64,000 bases of DNA from assembly GCF_027530345.1 (NCBI RefSeq), contig NZ_JAPZQK010000004.1, forward strand, positions 62,001-126,000. Reading direction: 5' to 3'. This document shows, one piece after another, positions 9,051 to 17,986 of this stretch. The DNA comes from Silanimonas sp. GTDB lineage: Bacteria > Pseudomonadota > Gammaproteobacteria > Xanthomonadales > Xanthomonadaceae. Under the pieces are notes generated by a model. That model searched no databases. It saw nothing but the letters and a program-made list of their open reading frames with translations, and was not told where the DNA came from. The position numbers were made by a program, and so were the translations under genes. Position 1 is the stretch's first letter; the number at the start of each line of letters is the position of its first letter.

Positions 9051-9701
9051 CTACCGCCAGATTGAGTGCGGCAGGCGCAGGTCCAAGGCCCGGCCCGGGG
9101 CGCATTCCGGGGAGAAGTACGAGCCGGAGAGGCCACCGACCTCGGCCCGCTGGGCATAGCTCTCCCGGTAGTAGCGACGGGCGTGGTCGAGCGCCAGCGG
9201 CGCGGGAACACCCAGCAGCTCGGCCATGCGCCGGTTGTACTGCACCGCGTGGCACTCGGTGACCCGCTCGTCGAGCAAGCCGCGCACGTGCATCACCTCA
9301 TGGGTGAACAGGTTCAGGCTCTGGATACCGCGCTGGTCGGCGCTCGCCGGGTCATCGAGGTAATCGCGCAGCGTCGAGCACCACGGTTTCTGCAGCACGA
9401 TCTCCCCGGTCGCAAGGTTGGCGTGCCCGGCGGCCAGCGCGTTCGGGTCGAGCATCGTGTCGAAGAGGGTATTGCAGTGGACCGACACCGGCCTGCCCTC
9501 CGTCAACACGCGCGCCCGTGATTCGAGGAAGCGCTCGAAGCGCCACGTGGACACCGGGGGCCAGGCGAAGCCGATGGCGATCGCACTCACGAGAAGCAGG
9601 TAGGGCGGATGGATGGGCTGCGGGTGGTCGCGGTTCCAGGGCGAAAGCAGCTCGCGGATCGCGAGGCAGGCGAAGGTCAATGAAAGCGCGAGCCACAGCA
9701 T
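9051..9701 (-). CDS. Membrane-anchored protein with HExxH motif, unknown function
   Basis: A 216-residue protein that I do not recognise as a named family. Two hydrophobic segments near residues 1-17 and 32-50 suggest membrane insertion. The rest is soluble and contains H134-E-V-M-H138 followed by RGLLDERVTECHAVQYNRR. HExxH with downstream acidic residues is the signature of zinc metallopeptidases, so a zinc-dependent protease-like activity is possible but not shown. Four cysteines are present in the soluble part. It lies upstream of the disrupted esterase on the same strand, 98 bp away. Confidence 0.65.
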   Translation of the reverse strand: MLWLALSLTFACLAIRELLSPWNRDHPQPIHPPYLLLVSAIAIGFAWPPVSTWRFERFLESRARVLTEGRPVSVHCNTLFDTMLDPNALAAGHANLATGEIVLQKPWCSTLRDYLDDPASADQRGIQSLNLFTHEVMHVRGLLDERVTECHAVQYNRRMAELLGVPAPLALDHARRYYRESYAQRAEVGGLSGSYFSPECAPGRALDLRLPHSIWR

Positions 9702-9902
9702 CCGGGTCTATCCAGTGATGACGTCAGGTGGCGACCTCAGCGCGTAGGGATGATCCCGTTCGCGCGACGGGGGATGCTCAGCAGCTACCCGCATCCCACT
9801 CCCACTCGCCAAAGGCATTGGTTCGACGCTGGGCCTGAACGCGCATTTGTCGGCCATCGTCATAATCATTACCGGCGCCAAGGCGCCGAGAGACGTGAGG
9901 AT

Positions 9903-10569
9903 TCAGAACGCCTGTGACTGCTCACGAGCTTTCGCGGCTTGTTGCGCTTGATCCTGTGCATTCTGCTCGGCCTGCATCGCGGAGAAGGCTTCTTCATCGA
10001 CAAAACTGAGGAAGGTCGTGGTGCTCGGCCATCCGCGTGACACGCGGATGCTCATGCCATCGTCGCGCTCCCAACGGAAAACAACGTCACCCACCTGAAC
10101 GTTGCCATCCACCCAAGTGGGTTCGCCGTATTTCTGCGTCACCAGATCGGCCACACGTTGCACCTGTTGCGTATCCATGAAGGAACTGAAGGTGTATTCG
10201 GCAAACGCAAACGTTTCGGTGGCATCCACGTAGCCCACCTCGAACGCTGAAGCACCTTGCAGTACCCCACGCGGATCGTAGGTATCGGTCCAGAAGTTGT
10301 CGTTTTCACGTTTGGCGCGCATGCCGCCCTGTTTGATGGCTGTGCGAAGCGCGGAGCGCGGAGCGCGGAGCTCCCTTGAGCGTGATGTCAAACAGCTGCA
10401 GCGGCGGCAAAGTCGATTCGGGTTCCTCGACGGGTTCAGGCGCGGCATCGACCGTCTTAGCGCCGCTCTCAACTGCGCTGGAATCGCCGGCAGTGGTTGG
10501 CTCAGACGGACTGCAAGCCGCCACAAGGAAACTCAGGATACAAACGTTAAACAGCAGCACACGGGGCAT
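9903..10569 (-). pseudogene. Lipoprotein gene frameshifted at a 7-bp tandem repeat
   Basis: The start at 10569 encodes a lipoprotein signal (MPRVLLFNVCILSFLVAAC, lipobox VAAC) and then QLFDITLKGAPRSALRAS, where the frame runs into unrelated sequence and stops at 10306. A second frame, starting inside a run of three AGCGCGG units, continues the expected protein: RTAIKQGGMRAKRENDNFW through the end at 9903 (FAFAEYTFSSFMDTQQVQRV). Removing one 7-bp unit joins the frames and gives a 219-residue lipoprotein reading LKGAPRSALRTAIKQGGM. The intact protein would be a periplasm-facing lipoprotein of unknown role. It may be phase-variable or simply inactivated; a sequencing error is the third possibility. 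As read, only an 87-residue truncated product is made. Confidence 0.8.
10348..10371. repeat. Three tandem copies of a 7-bp unit (AGCGCGG)
   Basis: Perfect units at 10348-10354, 10355-10361 and 10362-10368, followed by a partial AGC. The repeat lies inside the lipoprotein reading frame. Because 7 is not a multiple of 3, each gain or loss of a unit changes the frame. Confidence 0.95.
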
Positions 10570-10766
10570 GCGGACACATTCCTTTGCGTGAAATCGGCGC
10601 ATAGTCTAGTCACGCAATGTTCACGAAGCGTTATGAGTGTCGTTATGCCCTGTCTTTAGCGTCGCGCCCTGCACATCCAGCATGGGGCACGCCGAGCGCC
10701 GGGACTCGGCGCTGGGCAACCTGCCGTTCGCATACGCACCGTCAAGCCCCAAGCACCAGACAGCCT

Positions 10767-11042
10767 TCAGCGCCGCTCGCGGTGATGCCAGACGCGAAGA
10801 ATCACCAGCGCCTCGGCGGTGGGAACGTAACGGACGACATAGGCGTCGAAAGCAAAGTGACGGACTTGCAGTGGTGCGGCCGTCTTCACTTCACGGCCCA
10901 TCGCAGGGAAATCCGCAAGGCGTTCAATGCGCGCAATCAGCGCGTTGACGATGCGCAGTGCGGCGCCGGGGCTGTGCTCGGCGATGAACACCCTCAGGCG
11001 ATCAAGATCGGCCAGTGCACGGGCCGAATAGATCAGCTTCAC
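10767..11042 (-). CDS. RelE/ParE-type toxin
   Basis: A 91-residue protein with the RelE/ParE fold pattern: KLIYSARALADLDRLRVFIAEH at the start, ERLADFPAMGREVK in the middle and the closing VRYVPTAEALVILRVWHHRE strands. Family members poison gyrase (ParE) or cleave mRNA on the ribosome (RelE); which applies here cannot be decided. It is downstream of and overlaps its antitoxin by 4 bp (ATGA), the usual translational coupling of such pairs. Confidence 0.88.
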   Translation of the reverse strand: MKLIYSARALADLDRLRVFIAEHSPGAALRIVNALIARIERLADFPAMGREVKTAAPLQVRHFAFDAYVVRYVPTAEALVILRVWHHRERR

Positions 11043-11311
11043 GGGCCGGGCTTCGGTGCCGGAAGCTCATCCGCGGTGCCCCAGGAGCGCATCCAGCGAT
11101 GTACAGCCTCACCGTCCACCACCCGCCCGGCGGCGACATCCTCGATCGCTTCCAGCGTGTCTGCCCACAGGGCATCGTCCGCGGCGCGCTTGGCCACGTA
11201 CTCGCGCACAGCCTCGTTGATCACCCAGTTCCGGCTGCGCTGCAGCTTCTCGCTGATGGCCGCGAGGCCGGTTTCGACATCCGGCTGAAGGCGAACGCTG
11301 GTCACGGTCAT
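11039..11311 (-). CDS. Ribbon-helix-helix antitoxin of the ParE-type toxin
   Basis: A 90-residue CopG/ParD-like protein. The N-terminal beta strand SVRLQPDVETGLAAISEKL and the helices RSRNWVINEAVREYVAKRA form the ribbon-helix-helix DNA-binding domain. The acidic, proline-rich tail should wrap the toxin. The start at 11311 was chosen because it puts the RHH strand at the N-terminus; an ATG 54 bp upstream would overlap the putative operator. It neutralises the toxin and probably represses the operon. Confidence 0.87.
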   Translation of the reverse strand: MTVTSVRLQPDVETGLAAISEKLQRSRNWVINEAVREYVAKRAADDALWADTLEAIEDVAAGRVVDGEAVHRWMRSWGTADELPAPKPGP

Positions 11312-11343
11312 GGCGGGGGTCCCGAACAACTGGATGCAATGTA

Positions 11344-11354
11344 CTACACTGTAG
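11344..11354. promoter_or_regulatory. Short palindrome upstream of the parDE-like operon
   Basis: CTACA-C-TGTAG is a perfect inverted repeat 33 bp before the antitoxin start. RHH antitoxins bind short palindromes over their own promoter, so this is a candidate operator. It is short enough to occur by chance. Confidence 0.45.
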
Positions 11355-11387
11355 CTGACCCGCATCTGCCACGCCTATCCGGGCCGC

Positions 11388-12821
11388 TCAGCGCGTCAGG
11401 ACATCCAGCACCCGCTTCATCAGCCCCGAGTAAGGCTGGTCGAAGAGGAACATGCCGTTCAACCGCGCCTGCCGCATCACCGGCATGGCCTTGCTGAAGG
11501 TCAGGAAGCCCTGATGGCCGTGGTAGTGGCCCATGCCCGAGGCGCCAACGCCGCCGATCGGCAGCTCGTGCTGGCCGAACTGGATCAGGGTGTCGTTGAC
11601 GCACACGCTGCCGGCGACGACGGTGTCGAGCGTGCGCTCGAGGCGCGCGCGGTCGCGGTCGAAGGGATAGAACGCCAGCGGCCGGTCGCGGCCGAGGATG
11701 TAGGCGAGCGCCTCGTCATGCGTGCGGTAGCCCTTCACCGGCAGCAGGGGGCCGAAGATCTCCTCCTGCATCACGCGGGCGTCGTCCGGCGGATCGATCA
11801 GCACCGTCGGCGGGATGATCTCGCCCGGCGCGGCGCTGCCGTCATCCGGCGCGTGTTGGCGGATGGCGACGCCGCGCTGCTTCGCGTCGTCCAACCACTC
11901 GCGCAGGCGCTGCGACTGCCGCGGGTTGATCACGCAGGTGAGGTCGGCGTTGTCGCCCAGCGTCGGCAGCCGCTTGGCCACGGCGGCGAAGAAGAGATCG
12001 ATGAAGGCCTCGCGCTGCGCTTCCGGCACCAGCACGTAGTCGGGTGCCACGCAGGTCTGGCCGGCGTTGAACAGCTTGCCGGTAGCGATGCGCTCGGCGG
12101 CCAGCGCGAGGTCGAAGCCGGGCGCGATCAGCGCCGGCGACTTGCCGCCGAGTTCCAGCGTGACCGGCGTCAGGTTCCGCGCGGCGGCGGCCATCACCTT
12201 GCGGCCCACGGCGGTGCTGCCGGTGAACAGCAGATGGTCGAAAGGCAGGGCGGTGAAGGCAGCACCGACCTCGGCGCCGCCTTCGACCACGGTGACGCGC
12301 TCCGGCGGGAACACCGCGGCGCAGAGTTCGCGGATCAGCGCGCTGGTACGCGGCGTGAACTCGCTGGGCTTGATCATCACGTGGTTGCCCGCGGCGATCG
12401 CGTCGACGAGCGGGATGATCGCCAGCTGGAAGGGGTAGTTCCACGGGGCGACGATGCCGACCACGCCGAGCGGCAGGTAGCGGATCTCGCCGCGCGCGGG
12501 CAGGAACAGCAGGTTGATCGGCGCACGCTTCGGCTTCATCCACGAGCGCAAATGCTTGCGGACGTGCTTGATCTCTTCGAGCGTCACCATGACATCGGCG
12601 GCCAGCGTTTCGACACTCGCACGGCGGCCGAAATCGGCATTGATCGCCTCGACGATGGCCTCGCGCTTCGCCTTGATGGCCGCGGCGAGATGGTCGAGGT
12701 CGGTACGGCGCTGGGCGAAATCGGGGCGCCGCTTCAGCCATGCCGCGCGCAGGGTCGCGAGGCTGGTGGCGAGCGAGGCCGGCGTGTGGGCCGGGGCCTG
12801 GGCGGGTTCGCGGCTGTCCAT
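11388..12821 (-). CDS. Aldehyde dehydrogenase, coniferyl-aldehyde type
   Basis: A 477-residue NAD(P)-dependent aldehyde dehydrogenase of the ALDH3-like / coniferyl aldehyde dehydrogenase group, which oxidises aldehydes to acids. The catalytic cysteine is C257 in FNAGQTCVAPDYVLV. The general-base glutamate lies in VTLELGGKSPAL. PWNYPFQL and EEIFGPLLPV are further family motifs. The N-terminal region and length resemble bacterial CalB proteins. No signal peptide, so cytoplasmic. The real substrate is uncertain; many such enzymes act on medium-chain or aromatic aldehydes. It is divergent from the M20 hydrolase gene. Confidence 0.88.
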   Translation of the reverse strand: MDSREPAQAPAHTPASLATSLATLRAAWLKRRPDFAQRRTDLDHLAAAIKAKREAIVEAINADFGRRASVETLAADVMVTLEEIKHVRKHLRSWMKPKRAPINLLFLPARGEIRYLPLGVVGIVAPWNYPFQLAIIPLVDAIAAGNHVMIKPSEFTPRTSALIRELCAAVFPPERVTVVEGGAEVGAAFTALPFDHLLFTGSTAVGRKVMAAAARNLTPVTLELGGKSPALIAPGFDLALAAERIATGKLFNAGQTCVAPDYVLVPEAQREAFIDLFFAAVAKRLPTLGDNADLTCVINPRQSQRLREWLDDAKQRGVAIRQHAPDDGSAAPGEIIPPTVLIDPPDDARVMQEEIFGPLLPVKGYRTHDEALAYILGRDRPLAFYPFDRDRARLERTLDTVVAGSVCVNDTLIQFGQHELPIGGVGASGMGHYHGHQGFLTFSKAMPVMRQARLNGMFLFDQPYSGLMKRVLDVLTR

Positions 12822-12930
12822 GGGCGTGTTCCGGCTGGTGCGGCGGTCAAGGTTCGCAGTCTACGCTCCCCCCCCGTGGACGGCGTGCTAGCGTCCACAC
12901 TCCCCCGGCGCCTCCTTCGTTGAACTTGGA

Positions 12931-14268
12931 GTGCCCGCGATGCCTGCTCCTGCTTGTCGTGCCGCCTTGTCCTTGGCCCTTATCGCCGCCGCGATCGCTA
13001 CCGCGCGCCCGGTGCAGGCCGATCCGTCGCTCGACGCCGCCATCGCCGCCATCGAGCCGAAGGTGGTCGCGTGGCGTCGCGACATCCACCAGCATCCCGA
13101 GCTGGGCAACCGCGAGTTCCGCACGTCGGCGCTCGTCGCCGAGCACCTCAAAGGGCTCGGGTTCGACGTGAAAACGGGTGTCGCGCACACCGGCGTGGTC
13201 GGCACCCTGGTGGGCGGCAAGCCCGGCCCGGTGATTGCGCTGCGCGCCGACATGGATGCGTTGCCCGTGACCGAGCGCGTCGACCTGCCCTACGCCTCGA
13301 AGGTGCGCAGCACCTACAACGGCCAGGACGTGGGCGTGATGCATGCCTGCGGCCACGACGCGCACGTGGCCATCCTGATGGGTGTGGCCGAAGTGCTCGC
13401 GGCACGCCGCGATTCGATTCCCGGCACGATCAAGTTCTTCTTCCAGCCGGCCGAGGAAGGCCCGCCCGCCGGCGAGGAGGGCGGTGCCGAGCTGATGGTG
13501 AGGGAAGGCGTGATGCAGAACCCGAAGGTCGAGGCGGTGTTCGGCCTGCACGTCAATTCCGTCCTGCCGGTCGGCCACGTGGCCTATCGTCCCGGCGGCA
13601 CGATGGCCAGCGCCGAGTCGTTCCGCATCGTCATCAAGGGCAAGCAGGCGCACGGTGCCTATCCGTGGAGCAGCGTCGATCCGATCGTCACCGCCACGCA
13701 GGTGGTGATGGGGTTGCAGACCATCGTCAGCCGCAACGTCGAGCTCACGGAGGGCGCCGCCGTGGTGTCGGTGGGCCGCATCACCGGTGGCGTGCGCGCC
13801 AACATCATCCCCGAGCAGGTGGAACTCGAGGGCACGCTGCGCGCCCTCAACGACGACACTCGTGCCCTGCTGCGCGAGCGCGTGCGCGCCGTCGCCACCC
13901 AGATCGCGGGGGCCATGGGTGCGACAGCCGAAGTGACGGTGCCCGACGGCGTGGCCTATCCGGTCACCTTCAACGATCCCGAGCTCACCGCGCGGATGCT
14001 GCCCAGCCTGCAGCGCGCCGCCGGAGCCGAGAACGTGGTGCTGCGCCCGGCCGTCACCGGCGCCGAGGACTTCTCGTTCTTCGCGCAGGAAGCGCCGGGG
14101 CTGTTCGTCTTCCTCGGCGGCCGCGACCCCGCCATGCCGGCAGCGCAGGCGCCCGGCCACCACACGCCGGAATTCCAGATCGACGACCGCGGTCTCGACC
14201 TCGGCGTGCGGGTGATGGCGGGGCTGGCGCTCGATTATCTCGGCGGCGACGCGGTCGCCGCACCGTGA
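12931..14268 (+). CDS. Secreted M20D amidohydrolase / carboxypeptidase
   Basis: A 445-residue M20 family hydrolase, similar in layout to hippurate and IAA-amino-acid hydrolases, which release an amino acid from N-acyl conjugates. A signal peptide is visible (hydrophobic AALSLALIAAAIATA then VQADPS), implying a periplasmic location. Metal-site motifs include MHACGHDAHVAIL and the catalytic glutamate pair in FFQPAEEGPP; the C-terminal ligand is in VTGAEDFSFFA. The dimerisation domain occupies roughly residues 215-330. The start could also be the ATG three codons later. Substrate not determinable. Confidence 0.88.
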   Translation: MPAMPAPACRAALSLALIAAAIATARPVQADPSLDAAIAAIEPKVVAWRRDIHQHPELGNREFRTSALVAEHLKGLGFDVKTGVAHTGVVGTLVGGKPGPVIALRADMDALPVTERVDLPYASKVRSTYNGQDVGVMHACGHDAHVAILMGVAEVLAARRDSIPGTIKFFFQPAEEGPPAGEEGGAELMVREGVMQNPKVEAVFGLHVNSVLPVGHVAYRPGGTMASAESFRIVIKGKQAHGAYPWSSVDPIVTATQVVMGLQTIVSRNVELTEGAAVVSVGRITGGVRANIIPEQVELEGTLRALNDDTRALLRERVRAVATQIAGAMGATAEVTVPDGVAYPVTFNDPELTARMLPSLQRAAGAENVVLRPAVTGAEDFSFFAQEAPGLFVFLGGRDPAMPAAQAPGHHTPEFQIDDRGLDLGVRVMAGLALDYLGGDAVAAP

Positions 14269-14299
14269 AGCCGGCTGCCGGCGCCTCGCGCCGACGCGA

Positions 14300-15361
14300 T
14301 CAGCGGAACGCCGACCAGCCCTGCGCGGTGTAGAGCAGCAGCTGGTCGGAAACAAAGCCGGGCTGGTCGCGGAACTTCGCGCACATCTCGCGCAGCGCGA
14401 CGATGCCTTCCGGAGAATCGGCGTCGCAGAACATGCACAGGTCGCGCGCGGGGATGGCCACCACCGCGCCGTTCGGGCAGTCGTTGCGCAGCACGGCCTT
14501 CCAGATCTCGTCGACGAGGACCAGCGACGACTCGTGTTCGCCATCGAGGAGGAAGCCGAGGTAGGGCGGATGGTCGACCTGCCGCAGCTGGCCCGGGCGC
14601 TTCACGATGGCCATCAGATTCTGCAATGCCTTGCGATGCAGGCCGTCACGGGTGAGGCCGGATTTCTCCCGCGCCTGCTCGTCGACGTAGAGCCAGTTGT
14701 CGCCGTTGTCCATCCGGTAGACGACCACGAAGTGCCCGAGCGTGGCGCGCGCCACCGGCCCCGAGGCCTTCAGCATCGTCTGGAAGTCGGCTTCGCTCAT
14801 GCCCTCCGGACGGGGAATGCCCGGCGTCATCGACAGCGCCGCGCCCTCGGCGACGGCGGTGCCGAGCACCGCGCGCACGGCGGGGAAGGCCTTCTCCGGC
14901 ATCGGTGAGGGCGTCGCGGGGGTGCCCGTGGCCGCGGCCGCCGCCGCTGGTACCCGCTGTGGCGTGGCCGCCGGAGCCGGCGCTGCAGCAGGCCGCTGTG
15001 CCGCCAGTCGTGCGCCGCGCTCGACGCGCGTGATCGCTTCCGCATTCGCCGACGCGGCATTGCGCGACAGCCACCACACGCCTCCCGTGGCGAGCGCGCA
15101 GAAGCCGGGCACAAAGGTCGCGATCATCGCCGGATACTTCGCCAGCGCCGGCAGTTCGATGGCCGCGGCGCCGCGGCTGATGGCGTACAGCCCGATCAGG
15201 AAGCCCCCGAACCAGCCGACGATGCCGATGCCGGGCGAGCTGAGGGCGAAGCCCGCGAGGGCCGTCATGGCGAAGCCGAACGCCACCAGCAAGGGGAGTT
15301 GTGCGGCGGCGATGTCGGCGGACTGGGCGTGGAGCTGGTCGAGCTCGGCGTCGTGGTTCAT
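14300..15361 (-). CDS. Membrane protein with DUF1444-like C-terminal domain
   Basis: A 353-residue protein. Residues about 20-65 and 75-100 hold three hydrophobic segments, followed by an Ala/Pro-rich linker (about 125-170). The C-terminal half resembles DUF1444 (YtpQ-like) domains: FVVVYRMDNGDNWLYVDE, RKALQNLMAIVKR, SSLVLVDEIWKAV and VVAIPARDLCMF. DUF1444 has no assigned biochemical function. The start at 15361 was chosen because it directly precedes the hydrophobic region; an in-frame extension upstream has no similar features. It is divergent from the DUF294 gene and its 3' end faces the M20 hydrolase with 31 bp between. Confidence 0.7.
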   Translation of the reverse strand: MNHDAELDQLHAQSADIAAAQLPLLVAFGFAMTALAGFALSSPGIGIVGWFGGFLIGLYAISRGAAAIELPALAKYPAMIATFVPGFCALATGGVWWLSRNAASANAEAITRVERGARLAAQRPAAAPAPAATPQRVPAAAAAATGTPATPSPMPEKAFPAVRAVLGTAVAEGAALSMTPGIPRPEGMSEADFQTMLKASGPVARATLGHFVVVYRMDNGDNWLYVDEQAREKSGLTRDGLHRKALQNLMAIVKRPGQLRQVDHPPYLGFLLDGEHESSLVLVDEIWKAVLRNDCPNGAVVAIPARDLCMFCDADSPEGIVALREMCAKFRDQPGFVSDQLLLYTAQGWSAFR

Positions 15362-15533
15362 TGGGGGCACGGGGGGCGGCAGGCGAAGCGGGCATCTGAG
15401 CAAAGCGCCCTTCACCTTCGCCAGTCCGGGCCGACGAGCGGATGAACCCGGTGGAACGTGCGGCCTGCCGAGGCGCCAAGCCTCCGCCGATGGTCGAAGG
15501 GACGCCGCCGTGGCCCCGTGGCAGCCTTGCGAC

Positions 15534-17357
15534 ATGGCCACGCCCGGCTTCGACTTCCATGCTCCCCCATTCGACCTGCTCGACGCAGCGGCGCGCGCGC
15601 GCGTCGAAGCCGCGTTGGACCTCGCCTTCTTCGCGCCGGGCACGGTGCTGATCGAAGCGGGGCAGCCGTCGACGCAGGTCTACGTGGTGTTGCGCGGCGA
15701 GGTCGAGGCCGGCGACATCGAGGACGGCCGCGAGCGGCTGTTCTCCGACTACGGTCCCGGCGAGGTGTTCGGCGCGTTCGCGGTGATCACTGGCCGGGCG
15801 CGCCATCGCTACCGCGCCCGCGGCGAAGTGCTGGCCTTCGTGCTCCCGGCGCCGGTGTTCCGCACGCTGCTCGACGAGCAGCCGCGCTTCGCGGCGTGGT
15901 TCCACGAAGGCTTGTCGGCGAAGCGACAGCTGCTGGCGGAGAAGAGCGCACCCTCCGAAGCCAACCGGCTGATGCTCACGCGCGTCCGCGATGCCCAGCT
16001 GGCCGAGGCGGTGGCGGTGGCAGCGGACACGCCGATCGGCGACGCGGTGGCCGGCCTGCGCCGGCACGGCGTCGAGTGCCTGATCGTCGAGCCTTCGCCG
16101 GGCGAAGAGGGCCCGGGCATCGTGACCCGCACCGACCTGTTGGATGCGCTGGCGCTCGAGGGCCATGGCCTCGCGTCACCGGTGGGCCCGCTCGCGCATC
16201 GTCCGTTGATCGGCGTCCGCGAGGACGACGTGCTGTTCCAGGCGCTGGTGACGATGACCGAATCGCACATCGAGCGCGTGGCGGTGCGCCGCGGCAACGC
16301 GGTGGTCGGCACGATCGGTTTGGCGGAGGTGCTGAGCCACTACGCCAGCCAGTCGCATCTCATCAGCCTTCGCCTTGCCCGCGCGGCCGACGAGGCGGAA
16401 GTCGTGGCTGCGGCGCGCGAAACGGACGCGCTGGTGCGCACGCTGTTCGCGCAGGGCGCGAAGATCAGCTACCTGATGGAGATGGTGAGCGCGCTGAACT
16501 CGCGCCTGCTCGCCGCGTTGTTCCGCTTCTGCGTGCCCGAGGCCCTGCGCGAAGGCGCATGCCTGCTGGTGCTGGGCAGCGAGGGTCGTCGCGAGCAGAT
16601 CCTCAAGACGGACCAGGACAACGCGCTGATCCTCGCGCCCGGCGTCGAACCCGACGCCTACGCCGAGGCGATGGCGCGCTTCGCGGCGCGGCTCGCCGAG
16701 ATCGGCTATCCGCCTTGCGCCGGTGGCGTCATGGCGAGCAACCCGCATTGGCGTCAGACCCTCGACGGCTGGCGCGGGCGCATCGCCGACTGGCGCCGCC
16801 GCGGCGACCCGGTATCGCTGATGGAGCTGTCGATGGTGGTCGATGCCCGCCCGGTGGCCGGCGACCGTCACCTCGTGCAGCCCTTGCATGAGGACCTGAT
16901 CACGCTGGGCCGCGATGAGGGCTTGATGCGCGAGATGGGCCTCGCCACCTTCCAGTTCGATACGCCGCTCACCCTGTTCGGCCGCGTGCGCGACGGTGGC
17001 GATGGGACCGACATCAAGAAGGGGGGCATCTTCCCGCTGGTGCACGGACTACGGACGATGGCCCTGCGCCATGGCGTGGCGCGCAGCAACAGCTTCGCGC
17101 GCTGCGAAGGGCTCGTGGCGGCCGGCGCCTTGCCGGGCGAGCTGGGGCGGAACGTGCCGCAGGCCCTCGCGGTGTTCCAACGCTTGCGCCTCGGCCAGCA
17201 GCTCGATGCCCTCGCGGCGGGCCGGGTAGCGGACAACCGCCTCGACGTGGCGGCGCTGAGGCACCTCGACCGCGAGCTGCTGCGCGATGCCCTGCGCGTG
17301 GTGAATCGGTTCAAGGACCACCTGCGCGACGCCTTGCAGCTGCGCGGCATGACATGA
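15534..17357 (+). CDS. Cyclic-nucleotide-binding / CBS / DUF294 nucleotidyltransferase-like protein
   Basis: A 607-residue multidomain protein. Residues about 1-130 form a cNMP-binding-like barrel (APGTVLIEAGQPSTQVYVV). Residues about 155-275 form a CBS pair, usually an adenine-nucleotide sensor. Residues about 310-460 form the DUF294 nucleotidyltransferase-like domain with GSEGRREQILKTDQDNALI, and the DUF294 C-terminal domain follows. This is the layout of proteins encoded beside CrbS/MxtR kinases in pseudomonads and relatives. It overlaps the following exonuclease gene by 4 bp, so the two are coupled. The start at 15534 was picked because the barrel begins there. Its target, probably a protein or nucleotide, is unknown. 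Confidence 0.88.
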   Translation: MATPGFDFHAPPFDLLDAAARARVEAALDLAFFAPGTVLIEAGQPSTQVYVVLRGEVEAGDIEDGRERLFSDYGPGEVFGAFAVITGRARHRYRARGEVLAFVLPAPVFRTLLDEQPRFAAWFHEGLSAKRQLLAEKSAPSEANRLMLTRVRDAQLAEAVAVAADTPIGDAVAGLRRHGVECLIVEPSPGEEGPGIVTRTDLLDALALEGHGLASPVGPLAHRPLIGVREDDVLFQALVTMTESHIERVAVRRGNAVVGTIGLAEVLSHYASQSHLISLRLARAADEAEVVAAARETDALVRTLFAQGAKISYLMEMVSALNSRLLAALFRFCVPEALREGACLLVLGSEGRREQILKTDQDNALILAPGVEPDAYAEAMARFAARLAEIGYPPCAGGVMASNPHWRQTLDGWRGRIADWRRRGDPVSLMELSMVVDARPVAGDRHLVQPLHEDLITLGRDEGLMREMGLATFQFDTPLTLFGRVRDGGDGTDIKKGGIFPLVHGLRTMALRHGVARSNSFARCEGLVAAGALPGELGRNVPQALAVFQRLRLGQQLDALAAGRVADNRLDVAALRHLDRELLRDALRVVNRFKDHLRDALQLRGMT

Positions 17358-17965
17358 ACGCGATCCGCCGGCGCTGGCTGGCCTGGCGCCATGGCGCCGG
17401 GCCGTGGGCCGGCCTCTTCGCCGCTCCGCCTGCGGGCGAGGTGGTGAGCCTCGACCTGGAGACCACCGGCCTCGACGTCTCGGCCGACCGCATCCTGCGC
17501 TTGGCGGCCGTACCGGTGCGCGGGGGGCGCGTGGTGCTTTCCGAGCGCTTCGAGCGCTGGGTCGATCCGGGCCGCGCCTTCGGCATCGACTCCATCCGCC
17601 ACCACCGCATCCTGCCCGGTGACGTGGCGTCGGCCGAGGCAGAACGCGTGGTGGTCGAGGCCTTCCTGCGCTGGCTCGGGTCACGGCCGCTGCTGGGTTA
17701 CTGCATCGACTTCGACATCGCCCTGCTCGATCGCAGCGTTCGGGCGATTACGGGTTTCCCGCTGCCCAGCCGCCGCGTCGACCTCGCGGACGTGGACTAT
17801 CGGCGGCAGCAGGGCAGGCACCCCGAAACGGCCCAGCGTCGCGATCTCGACGCCATCCTCGCCGAGGCCGGTGTGCCGCCGATGCAGCGCCACGATGCGC
17901 TTGCCGACGCCGCCGCGACGGCGCTGGCCTGGTGCGTCCTGCGCGCCCGCGCCGGCGAGGCCTAG
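17354..17965 (+). CDS. DnaQ-like 3'-5' exonuclease
   Basis: A 203-residue DEDDh exonuclease. Exo I is SLDLETTGLD (D and E), exo II is CIDFDIALLDR, and exo III is RHDALADAAATALAW with the catalytic histidine and aspartate. The fold matches the proofreading epsilon subunit of DNA polymerase III but the sequence stands alone, without the polymerase-binding tail. It sits between the DUF294 protein and the CrbS-like kinase, a conserved trio, with 4-bp overlap upstream and a 21-bp gap downstream. Whether it processes DNA, RNA or a nucleotide signal in this context is not known. Confidence 0.9.
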   Translation: MNAIRRRWLAWRHGAGPWAGLFAAPPAGEVVSLDLETTGLDVSADRILRLAAVPVRGGRVVLSERFERWVDPGRAFGIDSIRHHRILPGDVASAEAERVVVEAFLRWLGSRPLLGYCIDFDIALLDRSVRAITGFPLPSRRVDLADVDYRRQQGRHPETAQRRDLDAILAEAGVPPMQRHDALADAAATALAWCVLRARAGEA

Positions 17966-17986
17966 AATCGGGCCAAGGGGGAATCG

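Noticed and set aside
12847-14544. 565-codon minus-strand frame over the M20 hydrolase
   Set aside because: Antisense to a clear enzyme gene and without recognisable motifs.
14742-15533. N-terminal extension of the DUF294 protein
   Set aside because: It is antisense to the DUF1444-like gene and lacks similarity; the cNMP-binding domain begins right after the ATG at 15534.
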